This document shows, piece by piece, positions 17,826 to 26,947 of a stretch of DNA of 64,000 bases. The translations under genes and the position numbers were made by a program. Source of the DNA: CAVVEC01 sp963770485 (GTDB lineage: Bacteria; Acidobacteriota; Terriglobia; Terriglobales; Acidobacteriaceae); the NCBI GenBank assembly GCA_963770485.1, contig CAVYPX010000016.1, positions 372,001-436,000 of the forward strand. Direction: 5' to 3'. The notes beneath the pieces are model-generated. The model made no database searches and was not told the DNA's origin. It was given only the letters and a program-made list of their open reading frames with translations. How positions within the stretch are numbered: position 1 is the first letter of the stretch; the number at the start of each line of letters is the position of its first letter.

Positions 17826-19102
17826 GGCGCCGCTCCGCTCTCGCTCTTTTCGTTCTGGCTCTCCACCTTGATCTTGGTGTTGTCGGGCAGTCCATAAGCT
17901 CCCGATGCCACCACCCGCTCTCCGGCTTGCACGCCCTCCACGATCTGAACTAGCTCGCCTTGGCGAACTCCGACTTTCACCGTCTTCTGATGAGCACGAT
18001 TATCCGAGCCGATGAGCATCACCGAGGTGGTTCCATCTTCGGCGGTGAGTAAGCTGGCTGCGGGAATGACCAGCGCGTCCGGAATCGTCTGCGCCAGCAT
18101 GGCAAGCTGCACGCTCGTTCCCGGCTTGAGCCGCTGCCCCGGGTTCTTGGCCTCGACCCAGACTTCGACGGTGGTGCTGTTAGGATCGAGAGCTGGACTT
18201 ACGACGGTGATCTTGCCTTCGACTGGCTGCTCCTCACCCGGTGCCGTGAGGGTTGCCTTATCGCCCAGCTTGAGCAACGCCGCGTCCGGCTGCGGAATAT
18301 GAGCCCTCGCGATGACCCGCGAGAGATCCATCACCGTCAGCAGGGGCGTGCCGGCTGCGGCCATTTCTCCCGGATACAAAGGACGGTCGGCAATTACACC
18401 ATCGATCGGGGTGCGAATCTCAGAGTAGCTGAGCTGGGCCTGCGCCCCGAGATACTTTCCCTTGGCCGACTCCAGTTGCCCGGCCGCGGATTTCAGGGTC
18501 TGCTGCTTGCCGATCGCCAGCAGCGCGTCCAGATGCTTCTGCGCCATTTCATATTGGTTGCGCGCTTGGGTCAGGTCTACGCCCGCCTGATCGAGTTCCT
18601 TGCGGGGAAGTGCGCCCTGATGAAAGAGTTCCTGGCGGCTGTCATAGACCTTTTGTTGGGCGTCCAGCAGTTGTTTGGCGGCCTGCGTGTCGAGTTGCGC
18701 CTTCTGAATCTGCTGCGGCAGATCGGCGGCGGTGCTGATCTCGTAGGTGGCCTGCGCCTGATCGTAGGTGCCCTTCGTGTCCTGGGCCGCAGCCGCCAGA
18801 TCCCTGTTTTCTAGCACAGCCAGCAATTCCCCCTGATGCACGCGGCTGCCACGTTTCACGTAGAAGGTTTTGACCGGGGCGCTGATTTTCGGCGTGATCG
18901 CGGACTGCGCCAGCGGAAACAGAACCCCTTCCGCAGATATTGTGTGCTCAATCGTAGTCTTCTCGACCACGGCCGCCTGCACCGAAACCGTGGGCTCTTT
19001 CTCTCCAGATTCTTTGGAGCAGCCCGAAAACAGGAGTAGGGCCGCCGCCGGCAGCACAACTTCGCACCGACAAAAATTCCAAGGTCTGGTTCGTATTCGC
19101 AT
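17822..19102 (-). CDS. RND periplasmic adaptor lipoprotein (AcrA/MFP-like)
   Basis: A 426-residue membrane-fusion protein that joins the RND pump to the TolC channel. It has a lipoprotein signal (VVLPAAALLLFSGCSKES, lipobox FSGC), a lipoyl half-motif (VKTFYVKRGSRVHQGELLAVL), a long coiled-coil hairpin (about 105-215, rich in Q and A), a second lipoyl half (IRTPIDGVIADRPLYPGEM) and beta-barrel and membrane-proximal domains. The ATG at 19102 comes six bases after the TolC gene stop. The end overlaps the pump start by four bases. It is the middle gene of the operon tolC-adaptor-pump. Confidence 0.93.
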   Translation of the reverse strand: MRIRTRPWNFCRCEVVLPAAALLLFSGCSKESGEKEPTVSVQAAVVEKTTIEHTISAEGVLFPLAQSAITPKISAPVKTFYVKRGSRVHQGELLAVLENRDLAAAAQDTKGTYDQAQATYEISTAADLPQQIQKAQLDTQAAKQLLDAQQKVYDSRQELFHQGALPRKELDQAGVDLTQARNQYEMAQKHLDALLAIGKQQTLKSAAGQLESAKGKYLGAQAQLSYSEIRTPIDGVIADRPLYPGEMAAAGTPLLTVMDLSRVIARAHIPQPDAALLKLGDKATLTAPGEEQPVEGKITVVSPALDPNSTTVEVWVEAKNPGQRLKPGTSVQLAMLAQTIPDALVIPAASLLTAEDGTTSVMLIGSDNRAHQKTVKVGVRQGELVQIVEGVQAGERVVASGAYGLPDNTKIKVESQNEKSESGAAP

Positions 19103-19107
19103 CGTCG

Positions 19108-20496
19108 CTAGAGATTTCCCGTGAGCGTTTGCAGATTCGCCATGGCGACCCGAAAACGCGCCTGCCCATCGTTAAATGCGTTGCGCGCCTGGGTCAGGGT
19201 ATTCTGCGTGTCCACCACCTCCAGCACGGTGGACTCGCCCGCCTGATAGCGCAGCGTCGTCAGACGCAGACTCTCCGCCGCCAGTTCGGCGGACTGGTCG
19301 AGCGATTCAAGCTCCGACCGCGCAATTTGTGCTTCGTCGTAAAGCGTCCGCATCTTGGCCAGCGATTGCCGCTGGGTGAAGCTCAACTCCACACGCGCCT
19401 GCTCCCGCCGCAGATCCGCCTGCTTCAGTTTGCTGCGGTTCGCGCCCCAATTCCAGATAGGCAATTGCAGTGTCGCCGTTGCCGCATAGCCGAGATTGTG
19501 TATCAACAATCCGGTGGCCGGATCGACTTGGTTCACCGCAAAATGGGTCGCATCAATGCCGTAGAAATAATCCAGACTGAGCGACGGCAGAAACCCGTTC
19601 CACGCTCCCACTACTTCCTGGTCAGCCTGCCGCAATGCGGCCAGCGCAGCCCGGAGTTCTGGATTCTTGTTGGCTGCGGCAGCCTGAACCTCCGGAAATG
19701 TGGGCAACGGCTCCGGCATTTGCAGGTCGTCCACCACCGAAAAATTCTCGTTGAAGTCTGGAAATACCAGCACCGCCAGCTCTAACCGGCTGCGATTCAT
19801 CTCCAATTCCGCTTCCTGCAGTTGTCGCTGTTGCTGCTGCGACTGAATTTGTGCCTTGATCACGTCGGAGTGTGCGACCTCGCCGCCGTGTTCGAGTTTC
19901 TGGCTGATGTCGAAAAAGTGCTGTGCCTCGGAAGCCGCCCGCTGCGCCGTGGCATATTTCCGCTGCGCCACTACAAAACCGTAGTAAGCCTGCACCACGG
20001 TGACGACCAACCCGCGAGCCGCAATCTCGGAGCGCGCCCGCGCCACCGCCTCGGCTGCCCGGGTGCGGCGGTAATCAGTAATCGTGGCCAGTGAAATCTC
20101 TTGATGCACATCGCCCTGGCTGATGTACTCATGCACGCCGTTGTTCGCGATGAACCTGCCGGCCGCGGTGCCATTGCCCTCCGTGTAGAGGAAGGCAGCG
20201 TTGTAGTTCACGCTGGGCAGCAGACCCGCCCGGCCCTGCACGCGATCTTCTTTGGCCAGTCCAAAGTCGGTCACGGCGGCGCGATATTCCGGGTTGTTCT
20301 TCTTCGCGCGTTCGAGCGCATCCTGCAGCGTCAAAGTCAGCGGAGCATTGCTGGGCGCCGGCTGGCTGTTGCTTGCTGGAGGCGTTTGTGGTGTGGTTTG
20401 TGCGGACGCCGCAAGCGTCAAGCCCAGCGCTATCAGTGCCAGCGCACTTCCAGTCTTTGCCACAAGGCTCGGGACCTCGAAATCCAAGTGGTGCAT
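19108..20496 (-). CDS. TolC-family outer-membrane efflux protein
   Basis: A 462-residue outer-membrane channel. The signal peptide (GSALALIALGLTLAASAQ) is followed by a Pro/Gln-rich stretch and two OEP repeats. Features include LTLQDALERAKKNNPEYRAA, long amphipathic helices rich in Q, A and L, and the final ESTVLEVVDTQNTLTQARN typical of the family's last helix. The ATG at 20496 has CGGAG six bases upstream. It is the promoter-proximal gene of the efflux operon. The 288-base gap to the divergent toxin gene should hold the promoters for both. Confidence 0.93.
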   Translation of the reverse strand: MHHLDFEVPSLVAKTGSALALIALGLTLAASAQTTPQTPPASNSQPAPSNAPLTLTLQDALERAKKNNPEYRAAVTDFGLAKEDRVQGRAGLLPSVNYNAAFLYTEGNGTAAGRFIANNGVHEYISQGDVHQEISLATITDYRRTRAAEAVARARSEIAARGLVVTVVQAYYGFVVAQRKYATAQRAASEAQHFFDISQKLEHGGEVAHSDVIKAQIQSQQQQRQLQEAELEMNRSRLELAVLVFPDFNENFSVVDDLQMPEPLPTFPEVQAAAANKNPELRAALAALRQADQEVVGAWNGFLPSLSLDYFYGIDATHFAVNQVDPATGLLIHNLGYAATATLQLPIWNWGANRSKLKQADLRREQARVELSFTQRQSLAKMRTLYDEAQIARSELESLDQSAELAAESLRLTTLRYQAGESTVLEVVDTQNTLTQARNAFNDGQARFRVAMANLQTLTGNL

Positions 20497-20749
20497 ATGT
20501 TTCTCCGCGGCTCATTGCTTGAATTTTGATGACGGCTACACGGTACTGCAGAAAGGCCAAGTCCCAACATGACCAAAACTGTACCCCTCTGCGACGCCTC
20601 GCGGGGGAATGTACCCAACGGAATATTGCTGGAATGAAGATTAAGGAAAGCTGAAGGCGCGAGGTACGGGCAACAGGTTCACGAAGAACGTATTCCTGGT
20701 GTACGTCGCAAGTGAAGGTAAACGCTTAAGCCGCGATGAAAGAATTACC

Positions 20750-20778
20750 TTGACGGAATATTCCATAACAGGAATAAT
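20750..20778 (+). promoter_or_regulatory. Promoter with palindromic operator for the HigB-like toxin gene
   Basis: TTGACG (20750-20755), a 17-base spacer and AATAAT (20773-20778) match a sigma70-type promoter. A perfect palindrome GGAATATTCC (20755-20764) sits in the spacer, and a related half-site GGAATAATATTGC follows. Another GGAATATTGC occurs near 20620. These are good candidates for antitoxin binding sites. Transcription starting seven bases after the -10 box would begin at the GTG itself, so the toxin message may be leaderless. Confidence 0.6.
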
Positions 20779-20784
20779 ATTGCT

Positions 20785-21144
20785 GTGGCTTGGGAAGTGG
20801 AATTCACGGACGAGTTCGAGGTTTGGTGGCATTCCCTCTCGGTAGATGAGCAGGAAGAGATCAACGCCAAAGTCGATCTCCTTGAGGAGCGCGGCCCTTC
20901 ACTATCTCGTCCCCATGCCGATGTGATTGCCACTTCCCGGCACGCAAACATGAAAGAGTTGCGAGGAAAAGTAGCCGAGCGGCAACTACGTGTCTTATTT
21001 GCATTTGACCCGCGTCGTGCCGCTCTGCTTTTGATCGGCGGAGACAAGACTGGCAATCCGAAGTGGTATGAGGAGTTTGTACCGATTGCTGACGATTTGT
21101 TCGATCGGCATCTGGCGGCACTGGAACGGGAAAAAGAGAAATAA
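20785..21144 (+). CDS. higB: HigB/RelE-family toxin (Gp49-like)
   Basis: A 119-residue mRNA interferase-type toxin of a type II system. Visible motifs are WEVEFTDEFEVWWHSL, the MKELRGKVAERQLRVLFAFDP core that forms the basic active face, and LLIGGDKTGNPKWYEEFVPIADD, all typical of Gp49/HigB proteins. The GTG at 20785 is chosen because it puts the family start (WEVEFTDEF) at the N terminus; a weak AGGAA lies about nine bases before it. It is followed after 49 bases by its HTH antitoxin on the same strand, the reversed toxin-first order usual for HigBA. It is placed between an efflux operon and its likely two-component regulator. Confidence 0.88.
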   Translation: MAWEVEFTDEFEVWWHSLSVDEQEEINAKVDLLEERGPSLSRPHADVIATSRHANMKELRGKVAERQLRVLFAFDPRRAALLLIGGDKTGNPKWYEEFVPIADDLFDRHLAALEREKEK

Positions 21145-21193
21145 AGGTAATCAATCAGGGACCCAGTAAACGGACCCGCACAGGAGCAAGGAA

Positions 21194-21529
21194 ATGGCAA
21201 AGAATTTCAAAACTCTCCGGGAGAAAATGTCTCCCGAATCCCGTGAACGTTCTCGTCTTCTCGCAGCGAAGTACCGGGCTGAGATGCCTCTTGACGAGCT
21301 TCGCGCAGCTCGTCAGATGACTCAGGTGCACCTCGCCCGGATTCTAAAGGTCAACCAGGCTGCCGTGTCGAAGATGGAGCGTCGTACAGATATGTACATA
21401 AGCACTCTCCAGGACTTTGTTAGAGCAATGGGGGGAGAACTGAAGATCACCGCGAGATTCCCCGACGGCACGGTTGAGATCAACCAATTTGAGGCCGTGA
21501 AGAAAGCTGCGGCGGGGGGCGAGGACTAG
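21194..21529 (+). CDS. higA: HigA-type XRE antitoxin
   Basis: A 111-residue antitoxin with an XRE-type HTH (LRAARQMTQVHLARILKVNQAAVSKMERRTDMYISTL, about residues 34-70) and a C-terminal extension that likely caps the toxin. It should bind the palindromes upstream of the toxin gene and repress the pair. The ATG at 21194 has AGGAG and AAGGA just before it. The stop codon shares the four bases CTAG with the stop of the convergent histidine kinase gene, so the two genes end on each other. Confidence 0.9.
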   Translation: MAKNFKTLREKMSPESRERSRLLAAKYRAEMPLDELRAARQMTQVHLARILKVNQAAVSKMERRTDMYISTLQDFVRAMGGELKITARFPDGTVEINQFEAVKKAAAGGED

Positions 21530-22950
21530 ATCTTCGCGCTCACCGGCAGCCTTACCGTCATACGCGTACCCTGGCCCGCAGCGCTCTCGGCCGTGATCGT
21601 TCCACCGTAGGCCTCGACCAGAGCCTTGGCGATGGCCAATCCGAGGCCAAATCCGCCGGTGGCGCGCGTGCGCGACGGGTCTCCGCGGTAAAAGCGCTCG
21701 AATACGTGGGGCAGGTCTGCAGGCGCGATGCCCGCGCCGTGATCCTCGAAAATGATTTGTGCCGGGGCATCGTTGTTCTGCATGACTGCGACCTCAACCG
21801 ACCCGCCCTCCGGGCTGTAGCGCACGGCATTTTCCAGCAGATTAGTCCAGACCAGCTGCAGATCCTCGGGATCGGCGCGAAACGCCACTGGCCCATTCTT
21901 CGCGAGATGAATCGTCGTCTTCCGGCTCTCGGCCAGATGGCGAATCCGCTCCACTGCCTCTTCACAAGTCGCAGTGACATCGACCACTTGCAGGTCACGG
22001 CGCAAGGCCCCGTGCGCCCATTGTTCGGCGCGGGCCAGCCGCAGCATCCATTGCAAGAGCTGCTCCAGGCGTTCCAGATCTTCCAGAGAATGTTCCAGTC
22101 CGGCTCGATATTCCTCTGACGCGCGTGGCCGTTGCAACAACGACTGCAGGGTGGACTTCAGCACCGTTACCGGAGTCTTTAGCTCGTGAGCCGCGTTTCC
22201 CAGGAATTCTCTTTGCTGGTCAAATGAACGTTGCAGGCGGGCCAGCATCATGGTCATGGATCGCATGACAGGGCGCAACTCCGCGATTCGTTCGGTGTCT
22301 TCCGGCAAGTGCAGTTCCCAATTGTGTGCCGACACCAACCCAGCCTGCGCCGCCAATTGCTGCAACGGCAGAAGGCCGCGGCGGATTCCCCAAACCGCGA
22401 GCAAAATCGTCGTACTCAGCAACAAAAGACTGGAGAGCGCAATGAAGATTCCCGCCTGCTTCACTTGCTGATCGAGTTGGATCAGGGGCGCGGCGTACAC
22501 AATGGTCAGAGTTTGCGGACGAAACGCTTTTCCTTCCTCCCGGTCCAGCACTGGCACCTGGAAGACGCGCAAGCCACGATAGTGAACCTGTCCCGACTTG
22601 AACTTCCAGTGATTGCCCCCTGAAGGCGCGATCTCCAGCCCGGCAGGCCAGTTCGCGGAGCGAGTCAGCAGCCCGGATCTCTCAGTCCACACCGCAAAAA
22701 GATCTGGATGTGCAGCATCAATCGAGGGCGGCGCCAAACTGTCATCGAAATATACGTCTCCACTGGCATCCTCTTTGTATCGCACCAGCGCCGCCACGCT
22801 CATGGCGCGGGCTTGCATCCCCGCGTCCAGCGTCACCAGCAAGCGTTGGCGCGTGTAAAAGATGCCGGTCAACAGCAGGCCGGCCGCCAGCAGCGCCTGT
22901 GAAAGCATCATGATGGCGATCAACCGGCCCTGGATGGAATTCTGCTCCAT
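21526..22950 (-). CDS. Sensor histidine kinase, OmpR-partner type
   Basis: A 474-residue membrane sensor. It has two TM helices (about 11-31 and 167-188) enclosing a periplasmic domain of about 135 residues, a HAMP-like linker, and the H box NAAHELKTPVTVLKS with phospho-acceptor His255. The ATPase domain carries NLLENAVRYSPEGG (N box), DHGAGIAP (G1), FERFYRGDPSR (F box) and GGFGLGLAIAK (G2), all intact. The start lies four bases after the response-regulator stop, so the two are co-transcribed, regulator first. Closeness to the RND efflux operon suggests it controls efflux in response to an envelope signal. This is inference from position only. Confidence 0.92.
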   Translation of the reverse strand: MEQNSIQGRLIAIMMLSQALLAAGLLLTGIFYTRQRLLVTLDAGMQARAMSVAALVRYKEDASGDVYFDDSLAPPSIDAAHPDLFAVWTERSGLLTRSANWPAGLEIAPSGGNHWKFKSGQVHYRGLRVFQVPVLDREEGKAFRPQTLTIVYAAPLIQLDQQVKQAGIFIALSSLLLLSTTILLAVWGIRRGLLPLQQLAAQAGLVSAHNWELHLPEDTERIAELRPVMRSMTMMLARLQRSFDQQREFLGNAAHELKTPVTVLKSTLQSLLQRPRASEEYRAGLEHSLEDLERLEQLLQWMLRLARAEQWAHGALRRDLQVVDVTATCEEAVERIRHLAESRKTTIHLAKNGPVAFRADPEDLQLVWTNLLENAVRYSPEGGSVEVAVMQNNDAPAQIIFEDHGAGIAPADLPHVFERFYRGDPSRTRATGGFGLGLAIAKALVEAYGGTITAESAAGQGTRMTVRLPVSAKI

Positions 22951-22954
22951 TCGC

Positions 22955-23656
22955 TCAATCCTGCAAGACGTATCCCTGGCCCCGCACCGTGTGGATCAAT
23001 GGTTTCGAGGCGCCGTTATCCAGCTTGCGGCGCAAACCGGAGATGTACACTTCGATTACGTTGCTGAACTTCTCCCAATTGTAGTCGTACAGATGCTCCA
23101 GCAATTCCGTTTTCGAGACGACCGCTTTGGGCCGATGCAACAGATATTCGAGTACCCGATATTCCATGGCAGTCAAAGTGATGGATCGTCCGGCGCGCTG
23201 CACCGTGCGGTTCACTGTGTTTAGCTGAAGGTCTCCTACCTTCAGAATGGGTGACGGTTGCCCCTTGCCGCGCCGGATCAACGCTTTGGTGCGCGCCAGG
23301 AGTTCGCCCAGATCGAAGGGCTTGGTCAGATAGTCGTCGGCTCCCGCGTTGAGCAAAGCCACCACAGACTCCTTCTCATCGCGCGCGGTCACCACCAGCA
23401 CGGGCGTACGTTGTCCCGCCTTGCGGATGCGGCGGAGCAATTGTGTTCCGTCCAACAGCGGCAACATCAGATCCAGCAGGACAACGTCGTACTCGTTGGA
23501 CTCGGCCAGGAAGAGTCCTTCTTGCCCATCGTTGGCAATGTCCACCGCATATCCTGCGCTCTCGCGCAGACTGCGAGCTACATTCGCCGCCAACCGCGGC
23601 TCGTCTTCGATAATCAGAACCCGCAATCCGGCCTGCCCCTGCGCCATCCCTGGCAC
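22955..23656 (-). CDS. OmpR/PhoB-family response regulator
   Basis: A 233-residue DNA-binding regulator. The receiver domain has the acidic pair in LIIEDEP, phospho-acceptor Asp62 (VVLLDLMLP), a conserved Thr (VVTARDE) and Lys112 (YLTKPFD). The C-terminal winged helix shows LTAMEYRVLEYLLHRP and VIEVYISGLRRKLDNG. The GTG at 23656 has GGGAAG five bases upstream, and an ATG three codons in is possible. It is the first gene of a two-gene operon with the histidine kinase. Confidence 0.93.
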   Translation of the reverse strand: MPGMAQGQAGLRVLIIEDEPRLAANVARSLRESAGYAVDIANDGQEGLFLAESNEYDVVLLDLMLPLLDGTQLLRRIRKAGQRTPVLVVTARDEKESVVALLNAGADDYLTKPFDLGELLARTKALIRRGKGQPSPILKVGDLQLNTVNRTVQRAGRSITLTAMEYRVLEYLLHRPKAVVSKTELLEHLYDYNWEKFSNVIEVYISGLRRKLDNGASKPLIHTVRGQGYVLQD

Positions 23657-24165
23657 AGTGTCTTCCCTAACCTTAACGCGTCCTGAATGCGGTTGGAAGT
23701 GCTATGAACTGGCTTGGTCAATGGGTTTGATGCAGGCGCGGGCGTCCCGCCCTGCGTGACATTCGATGTCGGCGCGCCATCGCTGGTGCTCGTTTGTCAC
23801 AATACACCGTGATCAATGTCCTTGTGGAGATTGACCTAAGCACATTGGCTTGTTGCTTGGATGCCAAGAGCTTCTCAGTGAGTGTGGCTCAGGAATTTCC
23901 GGGCCGTTTGGAATCCTGTAATACCAAATCCAGAACTCGGGGAAAAAGTTAACTCTTCCCGATCGAGTTCGCCGCCCCGCAAAACGATGTCCAACCCAGG
24001 GTGCGGGGAGAACAACCCAGACCGGAAAGAATCACAAAAGCAAGCGGTGGGAGGACAAGATGAACCACGCGAAGCTCTCCTTTTCAATCCGCCGACGGCA
24101 TTCATCCCTTCAACTTGACTTCATCCACAACTCCCCCAATTTCGTGTTTCGAGTTTCGCATTCCG
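23657..24165. other. Intergenic
   Basis: This holds 509 bases upstream of the response regulator and downstream of the next GloVer gene. Short frames on both strands have no supporting signals. I see nothing else in it. Confidence 0.4.
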
Positions 24166-25395
24166 TCAAGGGGTCAGCTTGAATACCGTTCCCCAGCCGG
24201 AAGGCCCAAGTCTGATGGTCGTGCCGTAAAGATTTCCCTTTGTATCCTGGATCATGACGGCGTAGGGATTTTGCCCGTCTATTGAGGGGTCAAAGCTGCG
24301 CAGTATGGTATACCTGCCGGCGCTATCCAGCTCGAACGCCGTTCCCGAGCCGTACGCGCCGCCATTGAGAGTCGTGCCGTAGAGGTTGCCCTTGTGGTCC
24401 CGGACCAAACCTCCAGTGGGATTGGATCCATCCCCTCCGGTCCCGGTGAAGCTATGGAGCACCGTGTACTGGCCCGTCTTACTCAGCTGGAAGATCGTGC
24501 CGAAGGAGTAAGCGCCGCCGCCTGCCGTCGTGCCGGAGAGGTTGTCCGCCGGCGGGACCAAACCCGCCTCGGGATATTCGCCGTCGCTTCCTCCGGTGAA
24601 GCTGTAGAGCACGGTCTCCTTGCCGCTGGTATCCATCATGAAGACGGTACCGAAGCCGTGGGAGCCGCCGTATTCCGTCGTGCCGTAGAGCAGGTTGGTC
24701 TTCGGGTCCCGGAGCAAGCCCGCGTAGGGATACGCGCCGTCCCCGCCGGTCCCGGTGAAGCTATGCAGCACGGTCTCCTTACCGCTCTTATCCAGCTTGA
24801 ACACCGTTCCGAGGTTGGAAGCTCCACCCGCGTAGGTAATGCCGTACAGGCTGCCCTGCGCGTCCTCCACCGTACCTGTCAGGGGAACCCGTCCGTCAGT
24901 CCCGGTGAAGTTGTAGAGCACGGTCTCTTTTCCGGTCTTATCCACCTTGAACACCGTACCGCAGCCGGAGGGATTGCCGCCATTCTGGCATCCTCCAGTG
25001 CCGCCGAAAGCGGTGGTGCCATAGAGGTTGCCGCCCGTATACCCCAAACCTCCAAGAGGATTGGCGCCGTCGCCCGGGGGCCCGGTGAAGCTGTAAAGCA
25101 CGGTCTCCTTACCGCTCTTATCCACCTTGAAGACAACGCCACAACCCTCGGGGCATGCCGTGGAGCCGCCGTAGCCGGTGGTGCCATAGAGGTTGCCCTT
25201 GCGGTCCGGAACCAGGTCGCCGTAGGACCATCCCCCGTCCGACCCGCCCGAAAAGGCGTAGAGCACCTTGAAAGTCTGCGCCTGCGCCGATGGGGTTGCA
25301 ACCAGACCTGGCACAAGCACGACCGCGAATGCGCCACTTGCCCCTCGCCGCCATATCCTCGAGATCCAGCCCCGATGTTGCGCTGAGTTCGCCAT
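24166..25395 (-). CDS. Secreted GloVer tandem-repeat protein B (seven repeats)
   Basis: A 409-residue exported protein. I place the start at ATG 25395, which has GGAGGG seven bases upstream and gives a signal peptide (RRGASGAFAVVLVPGLVATPSAQA). A longer open frame to 25494 adds unrelated sequence. Seven units follow, with blocks NLYGTTGYGG, NLYGTTAFGG, SLYGITYAGG, LLYGTTEYGG, NLSGTTAGGG, NLYGTTLNGG and NLYGTTIRLG. Each is linked by KETVLYSFTGG-type strands and DGxxP turns. It ends VFKLTP straight after unit 7. Its N terminus (QHRGWISRIW) closely matches GloVer protein E (QHWGWISKIR), so these two are the closest paralogues here by leader. Confidence 0.87.
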   Translation of the reverse strand: MANSAQHRGWISRIWRRGASGAFAVVLVPGLVATPSAQAQTFKVLYAFSGGSDGGWSYGDLVPDRKGNLYGTTGYGGSTACPEGCGVVFKVDKSGKETVLYSFTGPPGDGANPLGGLGYTGGNLYGTTAFGGTGGCQNGGNPSGCGTVFKVDKTGKETVLYNFTGTDGRVPLTGTVEDAQGSLYGITYAGGASNLGTVFKLDKSGKETVLHSFTGTGGDGAYPYAGLLRDPKTNLLYGTTEYGGSHGFGTVFMMDTSGKETVLYSFTGGSDGEYPEAGLVPPADNLSGTTAGGGAYSFGTIFQLSKTGQYTVLHSFTGTGGDGSNPTGGLVRDHKGNLYGTTLNGGAYGSGTAFELDSAGRYTILRSFDPSIDGQNPYAVMIQDTKGNLYGTTIRLGPSGWGTVFKLTP

Positions 25396-25438
25396 AAATC
25401 GCCCTCCGCTAGACGCCAACCATCCTAACCCTCTGGCG

Positions 25439-25537
25439 AAACGAACTTCCAGGAAGCCCTCCGACCTTTCCGAATCTGTGCATCGCCAACTCAACTCTTA
25501 TGCGCTCGCAGGAGCGCTGCGAGATATCCGTACTTAA
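25439..25537 (+). pseudogene. Remnant leader of an MKRT...KIVYTP-type secreted protein
   Basis: The plus strand encodes KRTSRKPSDLSESVHRQLNS followed by YALAGAL and then a stop after RDIRT. This closely matches the first 25 or so residues of the two intact leader proteins at 41042 and 41935 (KRTSRIPRKLSDSLHHRLNA). The codon before KRTS is GCG, not ATG, and the body of the gene is absent. It is therefore a broken-off leader fragment, about 40 bases from the divergent GloVer B start. Confidence 0.65.
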
Positions 25538-25798
25538 ATGTGGTCTTCATGTTGGTTTAGACCGCCCGCCCCACAGCTTCGCACCGGCCGGAGTTCCCCG
25601 TGCACTTCGAACCGGGCATTTATGAGACAGGTTGTAGTAGGAGTGCGCATTCTTTACTGGAATAACCCTCCAAAACGCTCAAAACAATAACGAAGCGTTT
25701 GAGCGGAAGCCGTTGTTTCAGGTCATCGATTGTACATCCCAACAGTGGTTTGTTCCTACCATAGAGTGCACGGTCGACGTTTTCGCAGAAACCGATTC

Positions 25799-26857
25799 CT
25801 ACGCTGCAGAAGACCGCGTCTCTCCCATAGCGACCGGAACGTACGGGAATCTCTTCGAAGGCTTAGAGGTGACCGACTCCTTGCCGATCCCGAGGCTGAT
25901 TGGGGTGTTCGACGCGATGGAAAACATGACATCCGGCGCATTGTCGGTCAGGGACCGGCCATTCCATTCCGCAAAGCCGAAGACGGCCGGCGTGCCCACC
26001 ACGTACGGCAAGATATTCGGGAAGAATCGGTGTGCGACCCTCTCCGCATAGGCCTGAGGGTCTCCGGCTGTACCGTTCGCAGCCACAGCGCCCGCGACTG
26101 CGTTGATGACGGTCTTACCAAAAGTGGCGAAATCCTCCGTCGGGATGCCGGCATTCAAACGATTGCCAAGATCTTCGTTGTACTGCGTGAAGAGAGGGTG
26201 CATCATGGGAAGTCCGACGCGATTCACCGAGCGCCATCCTCCGGCGTCGGTCGCAAGCGTCGACACTGCCCACACGCCAATACGGCGATTATCGCCTCGT
26301 CCATCGAGCAGCTCCTGATCGGGTACTTCCAAAACGATCGAGTAGATGGTGTGGCCGGCGAAGAGGTTCTTCGCGCGTTTCGGATCCCAGCCAGAAAGAT
26401 CTAGAACTTTGCCGTCCTGGAACGCGTGACCTACCGCATGCAGCACATCCGGCTCTATCCAGAACGGATCGCCTGCTTTGCCAGCCCACACTCGCAGGCC
26501 GGATTTGCCAGTTACGATCTTATCCGTTGTTCCCTCGGCGACGATGATGCCTGGTGCATGCGGATCAGGGGCTGCTGCTCCCTCGATGCAGCGCACAACG
26601 TAGCTCTGCTTTCCATCGTTATCGCGCTCGTTGAACGTTAGACGGTAAGTAACATCCTCGACCGCATCTCCGTTGAGATCGACCTTGAATTCGTACATGC
26701 CTTCGGGATGGTAGCCCGGTACAGGTATGGGACCGAAAATGGAATGGCAAACGTTGATCACGAACACAGTGCCCGTCTCGCCTTGGAATACATACAGATC
26801 TGTAATGTCGAGGCGGATATCCTGCCGTGCAATTGGGGAATCGAGATGGTGGGACAT
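25799..26857 (-). CDS. DUF4331 family protein
   Basis: A 352-residue protein of the DUF4331 family, whose function is not known. Typical features are the start MSHHLDSPIARQDIRLDITD, DLYVFQGETG, and SDxDxD-like segments (KVDLNGDAVEDVTYRLTF). It also has FAGHTIYSIVLEVPDQELL and RVGLPMMHPLFT. There is no N-terminal signal peptide, although many relatives are exported. The ATG at 26857 has GGAG about eleven bases upstream. The next gene upstream, 90 bases away on the same strand, is a broken EthD gene, so the two may have formed an operon. The family is often found with stress or stationary-phase genes. No role is claimed here. Confidence 0.85.
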   Translation of the reverse strand: MSHHLDSPIARQDIRLDITDLYVFQGETGTVFVINVCHSIFGPIPVPGYHPEGMYEFKVDLNGDAVEDVTYRLTFNERDNDGKQSYVVRCIEGAAAPDPHAPGIIVAEGTTDKIVTGKSGLRVWAGKAGDPFWIEPDVLHAVGHAFQDGKVLDLSGWDPKRAKNLFAGHTIYSIVLEVPDQELLDGRGDNRRIGVWAVSTLATDAGGWRSVNRVGLPMMHPLFTQYNEDLGNRLNAGIPTEDFATFGKTVINAVAGAVAANGTAGDPQAYAERVAHRFFPNILPYVVGTPAVFGFAEWNGRSLTDNAPDVMFSIASNTPISLGIGKESVTSKPSKRFPYVPVAMGETRSSAA

Positions 26858-26947
26858 AGGTTTTTGTTCTCCTTATCGATGCGATGGCATGATCTGAGTG
26901 GCAGTTCCCCCACAGCTAAGCATGCGCGAGTGGGGGGACATACAGCC

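Noticed and set aside
23875..24118. Short ORFs on both strands
   Set aside because: They are mirror frames of each other in intergenic DNA without start signals.
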